Positions 44,531 to 53,278 of a stretch of DNA of 64,000 bases are shown here, one piece after another (position 1 is the first letter of the stretch; each line of letters opens with the position of its first letter). Origin of the DNA: CAXMST01 sp963790085 (GTDB lineage: Bacteria; Actinomycetota; Thermoleophilia; Solirubrobacterales; 70-9); NCBI GenBank assembly GCA_963790085.1, contig CAWBNH010000013.1, positions 558,001-622,000 of the forward strand, given 5' to 3'. The notes under the pieces are model-generated. The model saw nothing but the letters and a program-made list of their open reading frames with translations. It was not told the DNA's origin and did not search any database. The translations under genes and the position numbers were made by a program.

Positions 44531-45166
44531 CTACAGGAACGGGAGCGTGAAGAGCCGGATCACCCCGCCGAGGAAAACGAGCGTGCCGATGGCCAGGGTG
44601 CCGGCGACGACCCGGTCGGAGGTGAGCTTGCTCGCGATTCCGGCGAAGAACAGCACCGCGGCAAAGAAGATCGTCGCCAGGACGTAGTTGTCCGCGGTCT
44701 GGTTGGCGTCGCGACCCTCGTCGAACAACGCCGTCGCCTCGGCCTCGAGCTCCTCCGACTCGGTCAGCCGCTCGGGCTGGTAGGAGTCGAGCTGGAACGG
44801 CGTCGGCGGCGCATCCTTGTTCTTCAGCGGTTTCAGCGCCAGCCACTCCTCGAAGGCGGGCCGGAACTCGGACCGGAAGAAGCGCTGGATGAGCCGCTCC
44901 CCCTGCTTGTTGTCCTGTGTGAACGCGATCGCGAACTCGGTGAACAGGCCGGCGTCGATCGTCACGAACGCGGCCGCGTCGGAGCGGGCCTTGGCCGACT
45001 CGGTCCGGGTTGCGCCGGCCGAGGTGAACTTGGTCGACTGCTCGCCGCTCCAGCGGGTCGACTCGTAGGCGCTGTAGGCCGTCGCGACCGTTGCCGCTGC
45101 CAGCAGCAGCGCGCTCCACAGCTCGAGCCGCTCCCTGAAGCCCCACGGCTTGTGCTCCGCGCTCAC
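44531..45166 (-). CDS. Membrane protein of unknown function
   Basis: A 211-residue protein with an N-terminal helix (ELWSALLLAAATVATAYSAY) and two closely spaced C-terminal helices (YVLATIFFAAVLFFAGI, VVAGTLAIGTLVFLGGVIRLF). Between them a soluble domain of about 120 residues has many charged residues and the phrase FAIAFTQDNKQGERLIQRFFRSEFRPAFEEW. No family is recognised. It begins at GTG 45166 (VSAEHKPWGF) and lies downstream of an antiporter on the same strand. Confidence 0.68.
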   Translation of the reverse strand: MSAEHKPWGFRERLELWSALLLAAATVATAYSAYESTRWSGEQSTKFTSAGATRTESAKARSDAAAFVTIDAGLFTEFAIAFTQDNKQGERLIQRFFRSEFRPAFEEWLALKPLKNKDAPPTPFQLDSYQPERLTESEELEAEATALFDEGRDANQTADNYVLATIFFAAVLFFAGIASKLTSDRVVAGTLAIGTLVFLGGVIRLFTLPFL

Positions 45167-45233
45167 CGGACGGGAGCCTATCCACGTCGGGGCTGATCTG
45201 GCGCGACCTCTTGCAGGCCCCGGGGCGGCTGAC

Positions 45234-46499
45234 CTAGTCGGCCTCCTCGGCCATCTTCCCGCGGACCGGTACCTCCTCGACCGGCTGCATCTCCTCGGCC
45301 CCTTCGTCGGCATCCGCGATCGAGCGCGCGTAGGCGTTGGTCAGCGGGCGGGCGCTGATGCCGTGGGCGAAGACGCTGGCGAGCACGGTCACGGTCATCG
45401 CCGCGAACAGCGTCGAGATCCCGGGCAGCTCCGGCTCCTCCTCGATCACGACCAGGGCGAGGATGATCGAGGCGAGGCCGCGGGGCCCGAACCAGCCGAT
45501 GAAAGCGACTGAGCTCCGGCGCAGGCCGGCGCCGGCGAGCGCGACCGCGACCGGGAGCATCCGGACCACGGTCAGGCTCAACAGCCCGTACACGAACACC
45601 TCCCAGCCGACGCCCTCGAGCAAGCCGATTGCGCTGATCCCGAAGATGTAGAAGACGGTGAGGTTGAGCAGTTGCCCCTCGTCCTCGGTGAAGTCGAGGA
45701 TCCTCTCGCTGCAGACGGTGGTGATCCTGCCGGCCGTCAGGCCGGCGACGAAGGCCCCGATGAACCCGTTGCCGCCGAACTGCTCGGCCAGCGCCCAGGC
45801 GCCGAGCGCGAGGCCGATCATCGAGAGCTGCTGGAAGGTGCCGGTCATCCAGCCGCGGCCGGTCGCCCGCTCGACCAACCAGCCGCCCGCCAGCCCGATC
45901 GCCGCGCCGACCAATGCCCCGAAACCGATCTGCTCGAGGGCGAAGGACGCCCATCCGGTTGCGCTGGTCTGCGCCTCGCTGACCGCCAGGCCGGTGAACA
46001 GGAACAGGAACGGGATCGAGAGCCCGTCGTTGAGGCCGCTCTCGACATTGAGCGCCTGCCTGGTCCGTTGCGGGATCCGCTTGCTGGAGACGACCGCCTG
46101 ACCCAGGGCGGCGTCGGTGGGGGCGAGCACCGCCGCGATCATCGCCGCCTCCCAGAACTCGATATCGGTCAGCAGCAGGGCGCCGAGGGCCGTGCCGAGG
46201 GCGATCGTCAGCGGCATCCCGATCCCGAGCAGTCTCGCCGGCAGTCCGCGGTTGCGACTGAGGGTCCCGAGCTCGATCCGCGAGGCGTCGGCGAACAGGA
46301 CGATCACCAGGGCGATCTCGGCGAGCAGCAGGCCGGTCTCGCTGGTCAGCTCGACGTCGGTCACCCCGGTCACATCGGGGCCGAGCAGGATCCCCGCCGC
46401 GACGAAGAACATCGGTGCGCTGATCAGCAGCGGCTCCAGCCGCCGCGAGAGCAGGCTGTAGGCGAAGAGAACCGCCGCGAGCAGGCCGATGTCGTTCAT
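45234..46499 (-). CDS. CPA1-type sodium/proton antiporter
   Basis: A 421-residue transporter with about twelve helices. The ion-binding region has AVLAPTDAALGQAVVSS followed by NVESGLNDGLSIPFL, with the conserved Asp residues of the CPA1/NhaP family. A later GGNGFIGAFVAGL and FIGWFGPRGLASI complete the pattern. It exchanges Na+ or K+ for H+ across the membrane. ATG 46499 follows AAGGAT. A short acidic C-terminal tail is present. It diverges from the glycosyltransferase gene, with about 80 bases between. Confidence 0.9.
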   Translation of the reverse strand: MNDIGLLAAVLFAYSLLSRRLEPLLISAPMFFVAAGILLGPDVTGVTDVELTSETGLLLAEIALVIVLFADASRIELGTLSRNRGLPARLLGIGMPLTIALGTALGALLLTDIEFWEAAMIAAVLAPTDAALGQAVVSSKRIPQRTRQALNVESGLNDGLSIPFLFLFTGLAVSEAQTSATGWASFALEQIGFGALVGAAIGLAGGWLVERATGRGWMTGTFQQLSMIGLALGAWALAEQFGGNGFIGAFVAGLTAGRITTVCSERILDFTEDEGQLLNLTVFYIFGISAIGLLEGVGWEVFVYGLLSLTVVRMLPVAVALAGAGLRRSSVAFIGWFGPRGLASIILALVVIEEEPELPGISTLFAAMTVTVLASVFAHGISARPLTNAYARSIADADEGAEEMQPVEEVPVRGKMAEEAD

Positions 46500-46579
46500 C
46501 CGCCGGATCCTTTCAGGCCCCGGCCTGCGGCGCACAAGCGCCGGGCCTCGGTACTCGCCCAGCCCCTAGGCTTGGCGGC

Positions 46580-47854
46580 ATGCCGACGGCTGTGTTCTTC
46601 CCTGAGAGTGCCTACGGGCCGACCAACAACTGCGTCGGCATCGGCGACGTCCTGCGCCGGCGTGGCTGGCGCGTCGTCTTCATCATCGAGGAGTCCTTCG
46701 GGGGCAAGCTCGCCGAGCTCGGCTTCGAGGAGCGAACGATGCGGCTCGGGCCGGAGCCGGAGGAGGAGGAGGATCCCGGGCAGTTCTGGAAGGACTACAT
46801 CCGCGAGACGGCGCCGGTCTTCCGCAGGCCGACGATCGAACAGATCGAGGGCTTCGTCGCCCCGACCTTCGCGGCGCTCGCCGAGGGTGCCCGCTACGTC
46901 GATCAGCGCCTGGCCGAGATCATCGACGAGGTCGAGCCCGATGTGATCGTCGAGGACAACGTGGTCAGCTTCCCCGCGATCCTGGCGAGCGGGCGCCCGT
47001 GGGTGCGGATCGTCTCCTGCAACCCGGCGGAGATCAAGGACCCGGCGGTTCCGCCACCGTTCTCCGGCTACCCCGCCGACGATCGCTCGGGCTGGGATCG
47101 TTACCGCGAGCAGTATCGGCGGGCGATCGGCCCGATGCAGGAGGAGTTCGACGCGTTCTGCCGCGAGCGCGGGGCACCACCGCTGCCGAAGCTCGAGATG
47201 ATCCACACCTCGAACTGGCTCAACCTCTGGCTCTACCCTCGCGAGGTCGACTACGCGCGCGACGTCCCGCTCGCCGACGGCTGGGAGAACCTCGAGTCGA
47301 GCGTCAGGGGCACCGACCCCGCCTGGGAGCTGCCCGAGCCGCTCGCGGGCGGATCCGAGCCGCTCGTCTACCTCAGCCTCGGCTCACTCGGATCCGGCGA
47401 CGTCGATCTGATGCGGGGCCTGATCGGCTCGCTCGCGGAGGCCCCCTACCGGGTGATCGTCTCGATGGGCCCCCAGCACAGCGAGCTCGAGCTCGCGCCG
47501 AACATGACCGGCGCGGAGTTCCTGCCCCAGACCTCGATCCTGCCCGAGGTCGATCTGGTTATCACCCACGGCGGCAACAACACCGTCACGGAGTGCCTGC
47601 ACTTCGGCCGGCCGATGGTGCTCCTGCCGCTGTTCTGGGACCAGTACGACAACGCCCAGCGGATCGATGAGACGGGGTTCGGGCGACGGCTGGCGACCTA
47701 CTCGCACGATCCCGCCGAGCTGCCGGCAGCGATCGACGAGCTGCTCGCCGACGCCGCTCTGAGGCGACGGCTCGATGCCGTCTCGGCGCGCCTGCGAGCG
47801 ACACCGGGCAGCGAGCGCGCCGCCAACCTGATCGCCGGTGTCGCCGGTGTCTGA
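46580..47854 (+). CDS. Family 1 glycosyltransferase (UDP-glucuronosyl/MGT type)
   Basis: A 424-residue GT-B enzyme of the UGT/macrolide-glycosyltransferase group. The donor-binding region reads FLPQTSILPEVDLVITHGGNNTVTECLHFGRPMVLLPLFWDQYDNAQRI, i.e. the HGG motif followed by the PLFWDQxxNA block that binds the nucleotide sugar. The acceptor part is in the N-terminal half (PTNNCVGIGDVLRRRGW). Such enzymes glycosylate natural products or sterol-like lipids; the acceptor is unknown. ATG 46580 gives a complete first strand. Confidence 0.9.
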   Translation: MPTAVFFPESAYGPTNNCVGIGDVLRRRGWRVVFIIEESFGGKLAELGFEERTMRLGPEPEEEEDPGQFWKDYIRETAPVFRRPTIEQIEGFVAPTFAALAEGARYVDQRLAEIIDEVEPDVIVEDNVVSFPAILASGRPWVRIVSCNPAEIKDPAVPPPFSGYPADDRSGWDRYREQYRRAIGPMQEEFDAFCRERGAPPLPKLEMIHTSNWLNLWLYPREVDYARDVPLADGWENLESSVRGTDPAWELPEPLAGGSEPLVYLSLGSLGSGDVDLMRGLIGSLAEAPYRVIVSMGPQHSELELAPNMTGAEFLPQTSILPEVDLVITHGGNNTVTECLHFGRPMVLLPLFWDQYDNAQRIDETGFGRRLATYSHDPAELPAAIDELLADAALRRRLDAVSARLRATPGSERAANLIAGVAGV

Positions 47855-47862
47855 CGGTCAGC

Positions 47863-49350
47863 TCAGTCGCCGGCGGAGTACTCGGAGTAGGGGTACCACC
47901 ACTCCTTGCGCTCGATCTTCGTCTCCATGTGGACGTGCTTGGTCTCCTGAAAGGCCTCGAGACCCTCGCGGCCGAGCTCGCGGCCGAGGCCCGACTGCTT
48001 GAAGCCCCCGAACGGGCCGGCGTCGTTGTCGGTCAGGGGGTCGTTGATCCAGACCGTGCCGGCGCGGAGCTCGCGCATGCACTTGACGGCGTTGGCGAGA
48101 TCGGCCGTGTAGACGTTGGCGCCGAGCCCGAACTCGGTGCCGTTGGCCAGCTCGATCGCCTCGTCCAGGTCCTTGACGGGGACGATCGGCGCCACCGGCC
48201 CGAAGGTCTCCTCGCGCAGCAGCGCCGTTTCGGCCGGCGCGCCGGTGACGACCGCCGGAGCGTAGAAGTGCCCGTGCTCCTGCCCGCCGCTGTCGCCGCC
48301 GATCAGCAGCTCGGCGCCGGCGGCGACGGCGGCCTCGACCTGGACGACGACCTTCTCGCGCTGAGCGGCCGAGATCATCGGCCCGAGATCGGTGTCGGCC
48401 TGCCTCGGGTCACCCAGCACCAGCGTGCGGGTGTGGTCGACGAAGGCGCTGACATAGTCGTCGTAGAGGTCCTCCATCACGTAGAAGCGCTCGGCGGAGG
48501 TGCAGACCTGTCCGGCGTTGAGATAGGCGGCCCAGGCGCCGCCGCGGGCGGCGATCTCGAGCTCGGAGGCAACGTCGGAGCAGACGATGAACGGGTCCTT
48601 GCCACCCATCTCGAGGTTGACCCGCGCGACCCGCTCGGCGCAGGCGAGCGCGACCCGCTTGCCGGTCGCCACCGAGCCGGTGAAGGCGATGCAGTCGACG
48701 CGCTCGTCCCTGGTCAGGGCCGCGCCGGTCTCGCCCGCGCCGGCGATGATGTTGACGACCCCGTCGGGCAGGTGGTCGAGCAGGGGCGCCAGGGCAAGGG
48801 TCGAGAGCGGCGTCAGCTCCGACGGCTTGCAGACGACCGTGTTGCCGGCGGCCAGCGCCGGGGCGAGCTTCCAGCTGAGCAGCAGCAGCGGGTAGTTCCA
48901 GGGCACGATGCAGCCCACCACCCCGAGCGGATCCTTGACGACCAGCGCCAGCTGGCTCGACTCGATCGGCGGGATCACCCGGCCGGCCGAGTCGCGGCCG
49001 ATCTCGGCGTAGTAGTCGAACGCGGCGGCGCACCACTCGATCTCATCCGAGTTCTCGATCACGGGCTTGCCGCCCTCGGTCGTCATCAGCGCCGCGAGCT
49101 CGTCCTGGTGTTGACGCAGCCGTCGCGCGACCTCATGCAGCAGCTCGCCGCGCTCTCCGGCGGGCATCGTCGCCCACGCCTTCCACGCGTCGCGGGCGGC
49201 CGCGATTGCGGCATCGGTCTGCTCCGTCGAGGCACCGCCGACGGTGGCGACGGTCTCCTCCGTGTAGGGGTTCTCGACGATGATCGCCTCGCCGTCGCCG
49301 GCGACTGCCTGCCCGGCGATCAGCAGCTCGGTGGCGGGCCGCGCATTCAT
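47863..49350 (-). CDS. Aldehyde dehydrogenase (aminoaldehyde/betaine aldehyde type)
   Basis: A 495-residue NAD(P)-dependent ALDH. The general base Glu247 is in NLEMGGKDP, the nucleophile Cys283 is in NAGQVCTSAERF, and VPWNYPLLL carries the oxyanion Asn. The GSVATGKRVA loop covers the cofactor. The LEMGGK motif and length match aminoaldehyde or succinate-semialdehyde type dehydrogenases. It is the first of two such genes here (the second is at 60985-62430) and may oxidise aldehydes from amine oxidation. ATG 49350. Confidence 0.93.
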   Translation of the reverse strand: MNARPATELLIAGQAVAGDGEAIIVENPYTEETVATVGGASTEQTDAAIAAARDAWKAWATMPAGERGELLHEVARRLRQHQDELAALMTTEGGKPVIENSDEIEWCAAAFDYYAEIGRDSAGRVIPPIESSQLALVVKDPLGVVGCIVPWNYPLLLLSWKLAPALAAGNTVVCKPSELTPLSTLALAPLLDHLPDGVVNIIAGAGETGAALTRDERVDCIAFTGSVATGKRVALACAERVARVNLEMGGKDPFIVCSDVASELEIAARGGAWAAYLNAGQVCTSAERFYVMEDLYDDYVSAFVDHTRTLVLGDPRQADTDLGPMISAAQREKVVVQVEAAVAAGAELLIGGDSGGQEHGHFYAPAVVTGAPAETALLREETFGPVAPIVPVKDLDEAIELANGTEFGLGANVYTADLANAVKCMRELRAGTVWINDPLTDNDAGPFGGFKQSGLGRELGREGLEAFQETKHVHMETKIERKEWWYPYSEYSAGD

Positions 49351-49390
49351 CGGTTCGATCCTAGCTGTCGGCCGCCGAGCCCGGCCGCGA

Positions 49391-49783
49391 TCAGGCGGCG
49401 GGCGCGACCTGCGCGGTGCACGCCGGGCAGCGCTTGGCGGCGAGCGGGATGTCCGTCGTGCACTCCGGGCATTCCCGGGTGCTGACCTCCTCGGGCCCCT
49501 TCAGCTTGTTCATCGGGACGACGACGAAGAAGTAGATGGCCGCGGCGATCGAGACGAACGAGATCAGTGAGTTGAGGAACAGGCCGTAGCTGAAGATCGT
49601 GCCGCTGATCTCGAAGGTGAGGCCGCTGAAGTCCGGCTCGCCGATGATCAGGGCGATGATCGGCGTCAGCAGGTTCTCGACCAGCGACGTGACTACCGCT
49701 CCGAACGCGGCACCGAGGACGACCGCAACGGCGAGATCGACCACGTTGCCACGCATGATGAAATCCTTGAAGCCCTTGAGCAT
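49391..49783 (-). CDS. mscL: Large-conductance mechanosensitive channel MscL with zinc-ribbon-like tail
   Basis: A 130-residue MscL. Its N-terminal helix MLKGFKDFIMRGNVVDLAVAVVLGAAFGAVV is typical of the pore-lining TM1, and the second helix (ISFVSIAAAIYFFVVVPMNKL) is TM2. The channel opens under osmotic downshock. The C-terminus holds Cys105, Cys108, Cys119 and Cys122 (CPEC...CPAC), a four-cysteine zinc-ribbon-like module not present in E. coli MscL but known in several actinobacterial homologues. ATG 49783. Confidence 0.94.
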   Translation of the reverse strand: MLKGFKDFIMRGNVVDLAVAVVLGAAFGAVVTSLVENLLTPIIALIIGEPDFSGLTFEISGTIFSYGLFLNSLISFVSIAAAIYFFVVVPMNKLKGPEEVSTRECPECTTDIPLAAKRCPACTAQVAPAA

Positions 49784-49892
49784 TGTGGCTCTCTCCTCCC
49801 GACGGTGAATCAGACGCGGGGACTGTAGCCAACCGCCATGCCTTGTGGGACGTCGGCGCCGGGTACCGCCGGCTGGCGGAAACGTTGTCGGA

Positions 49893-51044
49893 TCAGCCGC
49901 CGCTGATCAGCTGCTGCCAGCGGTCCTCGACCTCTCTGACGCCGTCGGCCGGCGGGTTGTCGATCGTCGAGCAGTCACCGGTGTACTCGTCGGTCGGGAA
50001 GATCAGCTGGCTCGTGGCGAGCTCGGGGTCCTCCTGCTTGAAGATCTCCTGGACTCCCTTCACCGGGGTGATGTAGCTGTTGTAGGCCGCGATCTGCGTC
50101 TGGTTGGCCGGGTCGTACACGTAGTTCATGAACGCGTACGCCGCGTCCGGGTTCGGCGCCCCGACCGGGATCACCATGTTGTCCGACCAGAGCAGGCAGC
50201 CGTCCTCCGGCTTGACGAACTCGAGGTCGGGGTTGTCGGCCTGCAGCTGGACCGCGTCCCCGGACCAGCCGATCGCGATCACTGCGTCCCCGCGGGCCAT
50301 ATCGTCGGTGTAGTCGTTGCCGGTCAGCTTCCGGATCTGCCCGGACTTGACCGCCTCGTCGAGCTGGTCAATCGCGTCGAGCCAGTCCTGGGTGGTCGCG
50401 TCCTCCGGCGCGATCCCATTGCCCTGGAGGATCATCGGCACGGTGTCGCGGAGCTCGGTCAGCACCGTCACCTTGCCCTTGTACTGGGGGTCGAAGATGT
50501 CGTTGATCGAGGTCACGTCCGGCGCCTCCTTGGTGTTGACCACGAGGCCGGTCAAGCCGCTCTGCCACGGCACCGTGTAGGAGCGGTCGGGATCGATCGA
50601 GGGGCTCTTCAGCGAGTCGAGCATGTTCTCGTTGACCTCTCCGATCGCGTCCTTGTCGAGGTCCTGCAGGTAGCCGAGGTCGTACATCTTCTTCGCCATC
50701 CAGTCGCTGACGACGATGATCGAGCGATCGGCGGACTCGCCGTTCTGCAGATCGGGGCGCAGCTTCGCGAAGATCTCGTTGTTGTCGTTGACGTCCTCGA
50801 TGTAGTCGACCTTGACGCCGGCCTCGTCCTCGAACTCGGGGATCGTCTTGCGGTCGATGTAGAACGGCCACTGCGAGATCACCAGCTCGCCGCCGACCGT
50901 CCCGGTCGCCTCGGCGGTTGTCACCTCGCCCTCGTTGGCGCCGCCGCCGAGGTCGCTGCCGCATGCCCCCAGCAGCGCCGACGCACCAAGCGCCAGCAGC
51001 GCCGTCAACCACCTGCTTGTCCAGGTCCCGCTCAATATTGACAC
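49893..51044 (-). CDS. PotD-like spermidine/putrescine-binding lipoprotein, copy 1
   Basis: A 383-residue extracellular binding protein. A signal peptide ends at a lipobox (ASALLGACGSD). The mature protein has ELVISQWPFYIDRKTIPEFEDEAGVKVDYIED and SDWMAKKMYDLGYLQDLD, as in PotD/PotF. The C-terminal half has YAFMNYVYDPANQTQIAAYN. It captures polyamines for the PotABC transporter. Copy 2 lies at 54202-55356 with high similarity. Start GTG 51044; TTG 51089 is the alternative. P450 and potC genes lie upstream on the same strand. Confidence 0.9.
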   Translation of the reverse strand: MSILSGTWTSRWLTALLALGASALLGACGSDLGGGANEGEVTTAEATGTVGGELVISQWPFYIDRKTIPEFEDEAGVKVDYIEDVNDNNEIFAKLRPDLQNGESADRSIIVVSDWMAKKMYDLGYLQDLDKDAIGEVNENMLDSLKSPSIDPDRSYTVPWQSGLTGLVVNTKEAPDVTSINDIFDPQYKGKVTVLTELRDTVPMILQGNGIAPEDATTQDWLDAIDQLDEAVKSGQIRKLTGNDYTDDMARGDAVIAIGWSGDAVQLQADNPDLEFVKPEDGCLLWSDNMVIPVGAPNPDAAYAFMNYVYDPANQTQIAAYNSYITPVKGVQEIFKQEDPELATSQLIFPTDEYTGDCSTIDNPPADGVREVEDRWQQLISGG

Positions 51045-51116
51045 CGGCAGCCGCCCCCTTGGTCCGCTCGCTCCACCTGTTCGGCCCAAGAATACCGAGC
51101 GGGCGGCCGGGGGCGC

Positions 51117-52370
51117 TCAGCCGAGCCTGATGGGGATGCTGCGGTACTGGTTGAGGAAGGTCGAGCTGATCCGCTCCGCATCCCCGTCGAGGTCGATCTC
51201 GCCGAAGCGGCGGAAGGTTTCCTCGAACCAGAGCTTCAGCTCGAGCCGGGCGAGCCCGGCGCCGAGGCAGAAGTGGCGACCGCCGCCGCCGAACCCCTGA
51301 TGGTTGTTCGGGTCGCGGCGCACGTCGAAGCGCTGGGCGTCCTCGAAGACGCCCTCGTCGCGGTTGCCGGAGACGTACCAGAGGGCCAGCTTGTCGCCGG
51401 CCCTGACCCGCTTGCCGGCCAGCTCCGTGTCGCGGGTCGCCGTTCGCCGCATGTAGGCGAACGCGGGGTGGCAGCGGACGCACTCCTCCACCAACTGCTC
51501 GAGCGGCACCGCCCCTGAGCGGACCAGATCCATCTGCTCGGGATCCTCGAGCAGGCTCTTCATTCCCGAGGTGAAGACCGCCCGCGTCGAGTCGTTGCCG
51601 GCGACCATCAGCAGGAAGAAGAACATCACCACCTCTTCATGCGAGAGGTGCTCGCCGTCGACCTCGGCCTCGATGATCGCGGTGGTCAGGTCCTCAGTCG
51701 GGTTCTTCTCGCGCTCCTCGACCATCTCGTTGACGTAGGGCAGGAACTCCCCCAGCGCTCGCCAGACCTCACCGAGGTCGGGAACCAGGCGCGGATCCTC
51801 GAAGGCGGTCGTGCGGTTCGTCCAGTCGACGAGCTTGTCGGCGTCCTCACGGGGGGCGCCGAGCATCTCGCCGATGACCATCGCGGGGACGTAGACGCCG
51901 ACGTCCTGGACCAGGTCGAGGCGGCCGTCTGAGTGCCTGTCGAGCGCTCGGTCCCAGACGAGGTTGATGATCTCGCGCATCCGCTCGCTGTGTTCGAGCG
52001 CCCGCTTCGGTGTGAATGCCCGCTGGACCAGCGCCTTGAGCCGGTCGTGGCGCGGTGGGTCCTGGGAGATCAGCATGTTGGCGCTGAGGTCGATCGGATC
52101 GGGCTCGCCGGGGGGTGCGAGGTGATCGACCAAGATGATGCTGCGGTCGGAGGAGAAGGTCTCGTGGTCGCGACCGACGGCGCGGATGTCGTCGTATCGA
52201 ACGACCGACCAGAAGCCGCTCTCGTTGGGGAAGTCGCCCAACTCGCTCCAATGAAGCGGCTCCTCGTCGCGAAGCCGGGCGAAGACCTCGTGCGGAGGGC
52301 CGTCACGCCAGAGGTCGAGGTTGCTGACGTCGAGCCCGGCGAGGTCCTGCTCTGGCGCGATCGCGCTCAG
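51117..52370 (-). CDS. Cytochrome P450
   Basis: About 417 residues if the start is CTG 52370; the shorter reading from TTG 52241 gives 374. The family features are AGNDSTR (I-helix oxygen pocket), EECVR (ExxR of helix K), and the heme loop FGGGGRHFCLGAGLARLE with the Cys ligand. The sequence between 52242 and 52370 reads DVSNLDLWRDGPPHEVFARLR in frame, the standard actinobacterial P450 N-terminus. No ATG or GTG occurs there, so an unusual CTG start, overlapping the potC stop (CTGA), is likely. It lies inside the polyamine transport locus; substrate unknown. Confidence 0.85.
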   Translation of the reverse strand: MSAIAPEQDLAGLDVSNLDLWRDGPPHEVFARLRDEEPLHWSELGDFPNESGFWSVVRYDDIRAVGRDHETFSSDRSIILVDHLAPPGEPDPIDLSANMLISQDPPRHDRLKALVQRAFTPKRALEHSERMREIINLVWDRALDRHSDGRLDLVQDVGVYVPAMVIGEMLGAPREDADKLVDWTNRTTAFEDPRLVPDLGEVWRALGEFLPYVNEMVEEREKNPTEDLTTAIIEAEVDGEHLSHEEVVMFFFLLMVAGNDSTRAVFTSGMKSLLEDPEQMDLVRSGAVPLEQLVEECVRCHPAFAYMRRTATRDTELAGKRVRAGDKLALWYVSGNRDEGVFEDAQRFDVRRDPNNHQGFGGGGRHFCLGAGLARLELKLWFEETFRRFGEIDLDGDAERISSTFLNQYRSIPIRLG

Positions 52371-53278
52371 GAGGCGGCCCCGGGGCGCGGGTCGGGCTCA
52401 CCTGCGACCGGGCGCTGACCGGACGCGAGGGCGGCGAGGCCGGTGTCGACGTCATCGTCCGGTCGGATCGCCGCGAGCTTCTCCGCCCGGTGCTGTTGCC
52501 AGACGGTGAAGCCCATCGCGATCGCGGTGAGGACGAACAGCAGTGTCGCCAGGACGTTGACCTCGACCGGGATTCCCCGCTGGGAGGCGCCGAAGATGAA
52601 CAGCGGGAACGTGACGGTGGTTCCGGAGTTGAAGTTCGAGATCACGAAGTCGTCGAGCGAGAGCGCGAAGGCGAGCAGCGCGGCGGCGACCAGGCCCGGC
52701 GCCAGCAGTGGCAGGGTGACCGTGCGGAAGGTGGTCAGGGGGGTGGCGCCGAGGTCGCGGGCGGCCTCCTCCAGCGATCGGTCGAAGCCGATCAGTCTTG
52801 AGCGGACGACGACGACCACGAAGCTGATCGAGAACATGATGTGGGCAATCCACAGCGTGCTGAAGCCGCGGTCGACTCCGATGAACACGAACATCGAGAG
52901 CAGCGAGGCGCCGAGCACGACCTCTGGAGTCGCCATCGGGATCACGATCAGGAGGTTGGCGAGCCGCCGGCCGGCGAACTGGTAGCGGACCAGGCCCATC
53001 GCCAGCAGCGTGCCGAGCGCGGTCGCGACCAGGGTCGAGAGCGCAGCGAGCTGCAGGCTCAAGACGAGGGCCTCGGTCAGCTCGGGGATCCCGAAGGCGT
53101 TCTCCCAGTGCGAGAGCGTGAAGCCCTCCCAGGTGAAGTTGAACTTGCCCTGCGGGTCGTTGAACGAGAACACGGCGATCACGAGGATCGGGATCAGCAT
53201 GTAGACGACGGCGAGGATGCCGACGCCCATCACCGCGTGCTCGCGGATCCAACGCCAGACCCGGCTCAACGGGCTCAC
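52367..53278 (-). CDS. Polyamine ABC transporter permease PotC-like
   Basis: A 303-residue permease with six helices. The coupling loop EEAARDLGATPLTTFRTVTLPLLAPG and the phrase ALSLDDFVISNF are PotC marks. It pairs with the PotB-like gene to form the spermidine/putrescine channel. GTG 53278 overlaps the upstream potB stop by four bases (GTGA). A C-terminal extension of about 30 residues is cytoplasmic. Confidence 0.93.
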   Translation of the reverse strand: MSPLSRVWRWIREHAVMGVGILAVVYMLIPILVIAVFSFNDPQGKFNFTWEGFTLSHWENAFGIPELTEALVLSLQLAALSTLVATALGTLLAMGLVRYQFAGRRLANLLIVIPMATPEVVLGASLLSMFVFIGVDRGFSTLWIAHIMFSISFVVVVVRSRLIGFDRSLEEAARDLGATPLTTFRTVTLPLLAPGLVAAALLAFALSLDDFVISNFNSGTTVTFPLFIFGASQRGIPVEVNVLATLLFVLTAIAMGFTVWQQHRAEKLAAIRPDDDVDTGLAALASGQRPVAGEPDPRPGAAS

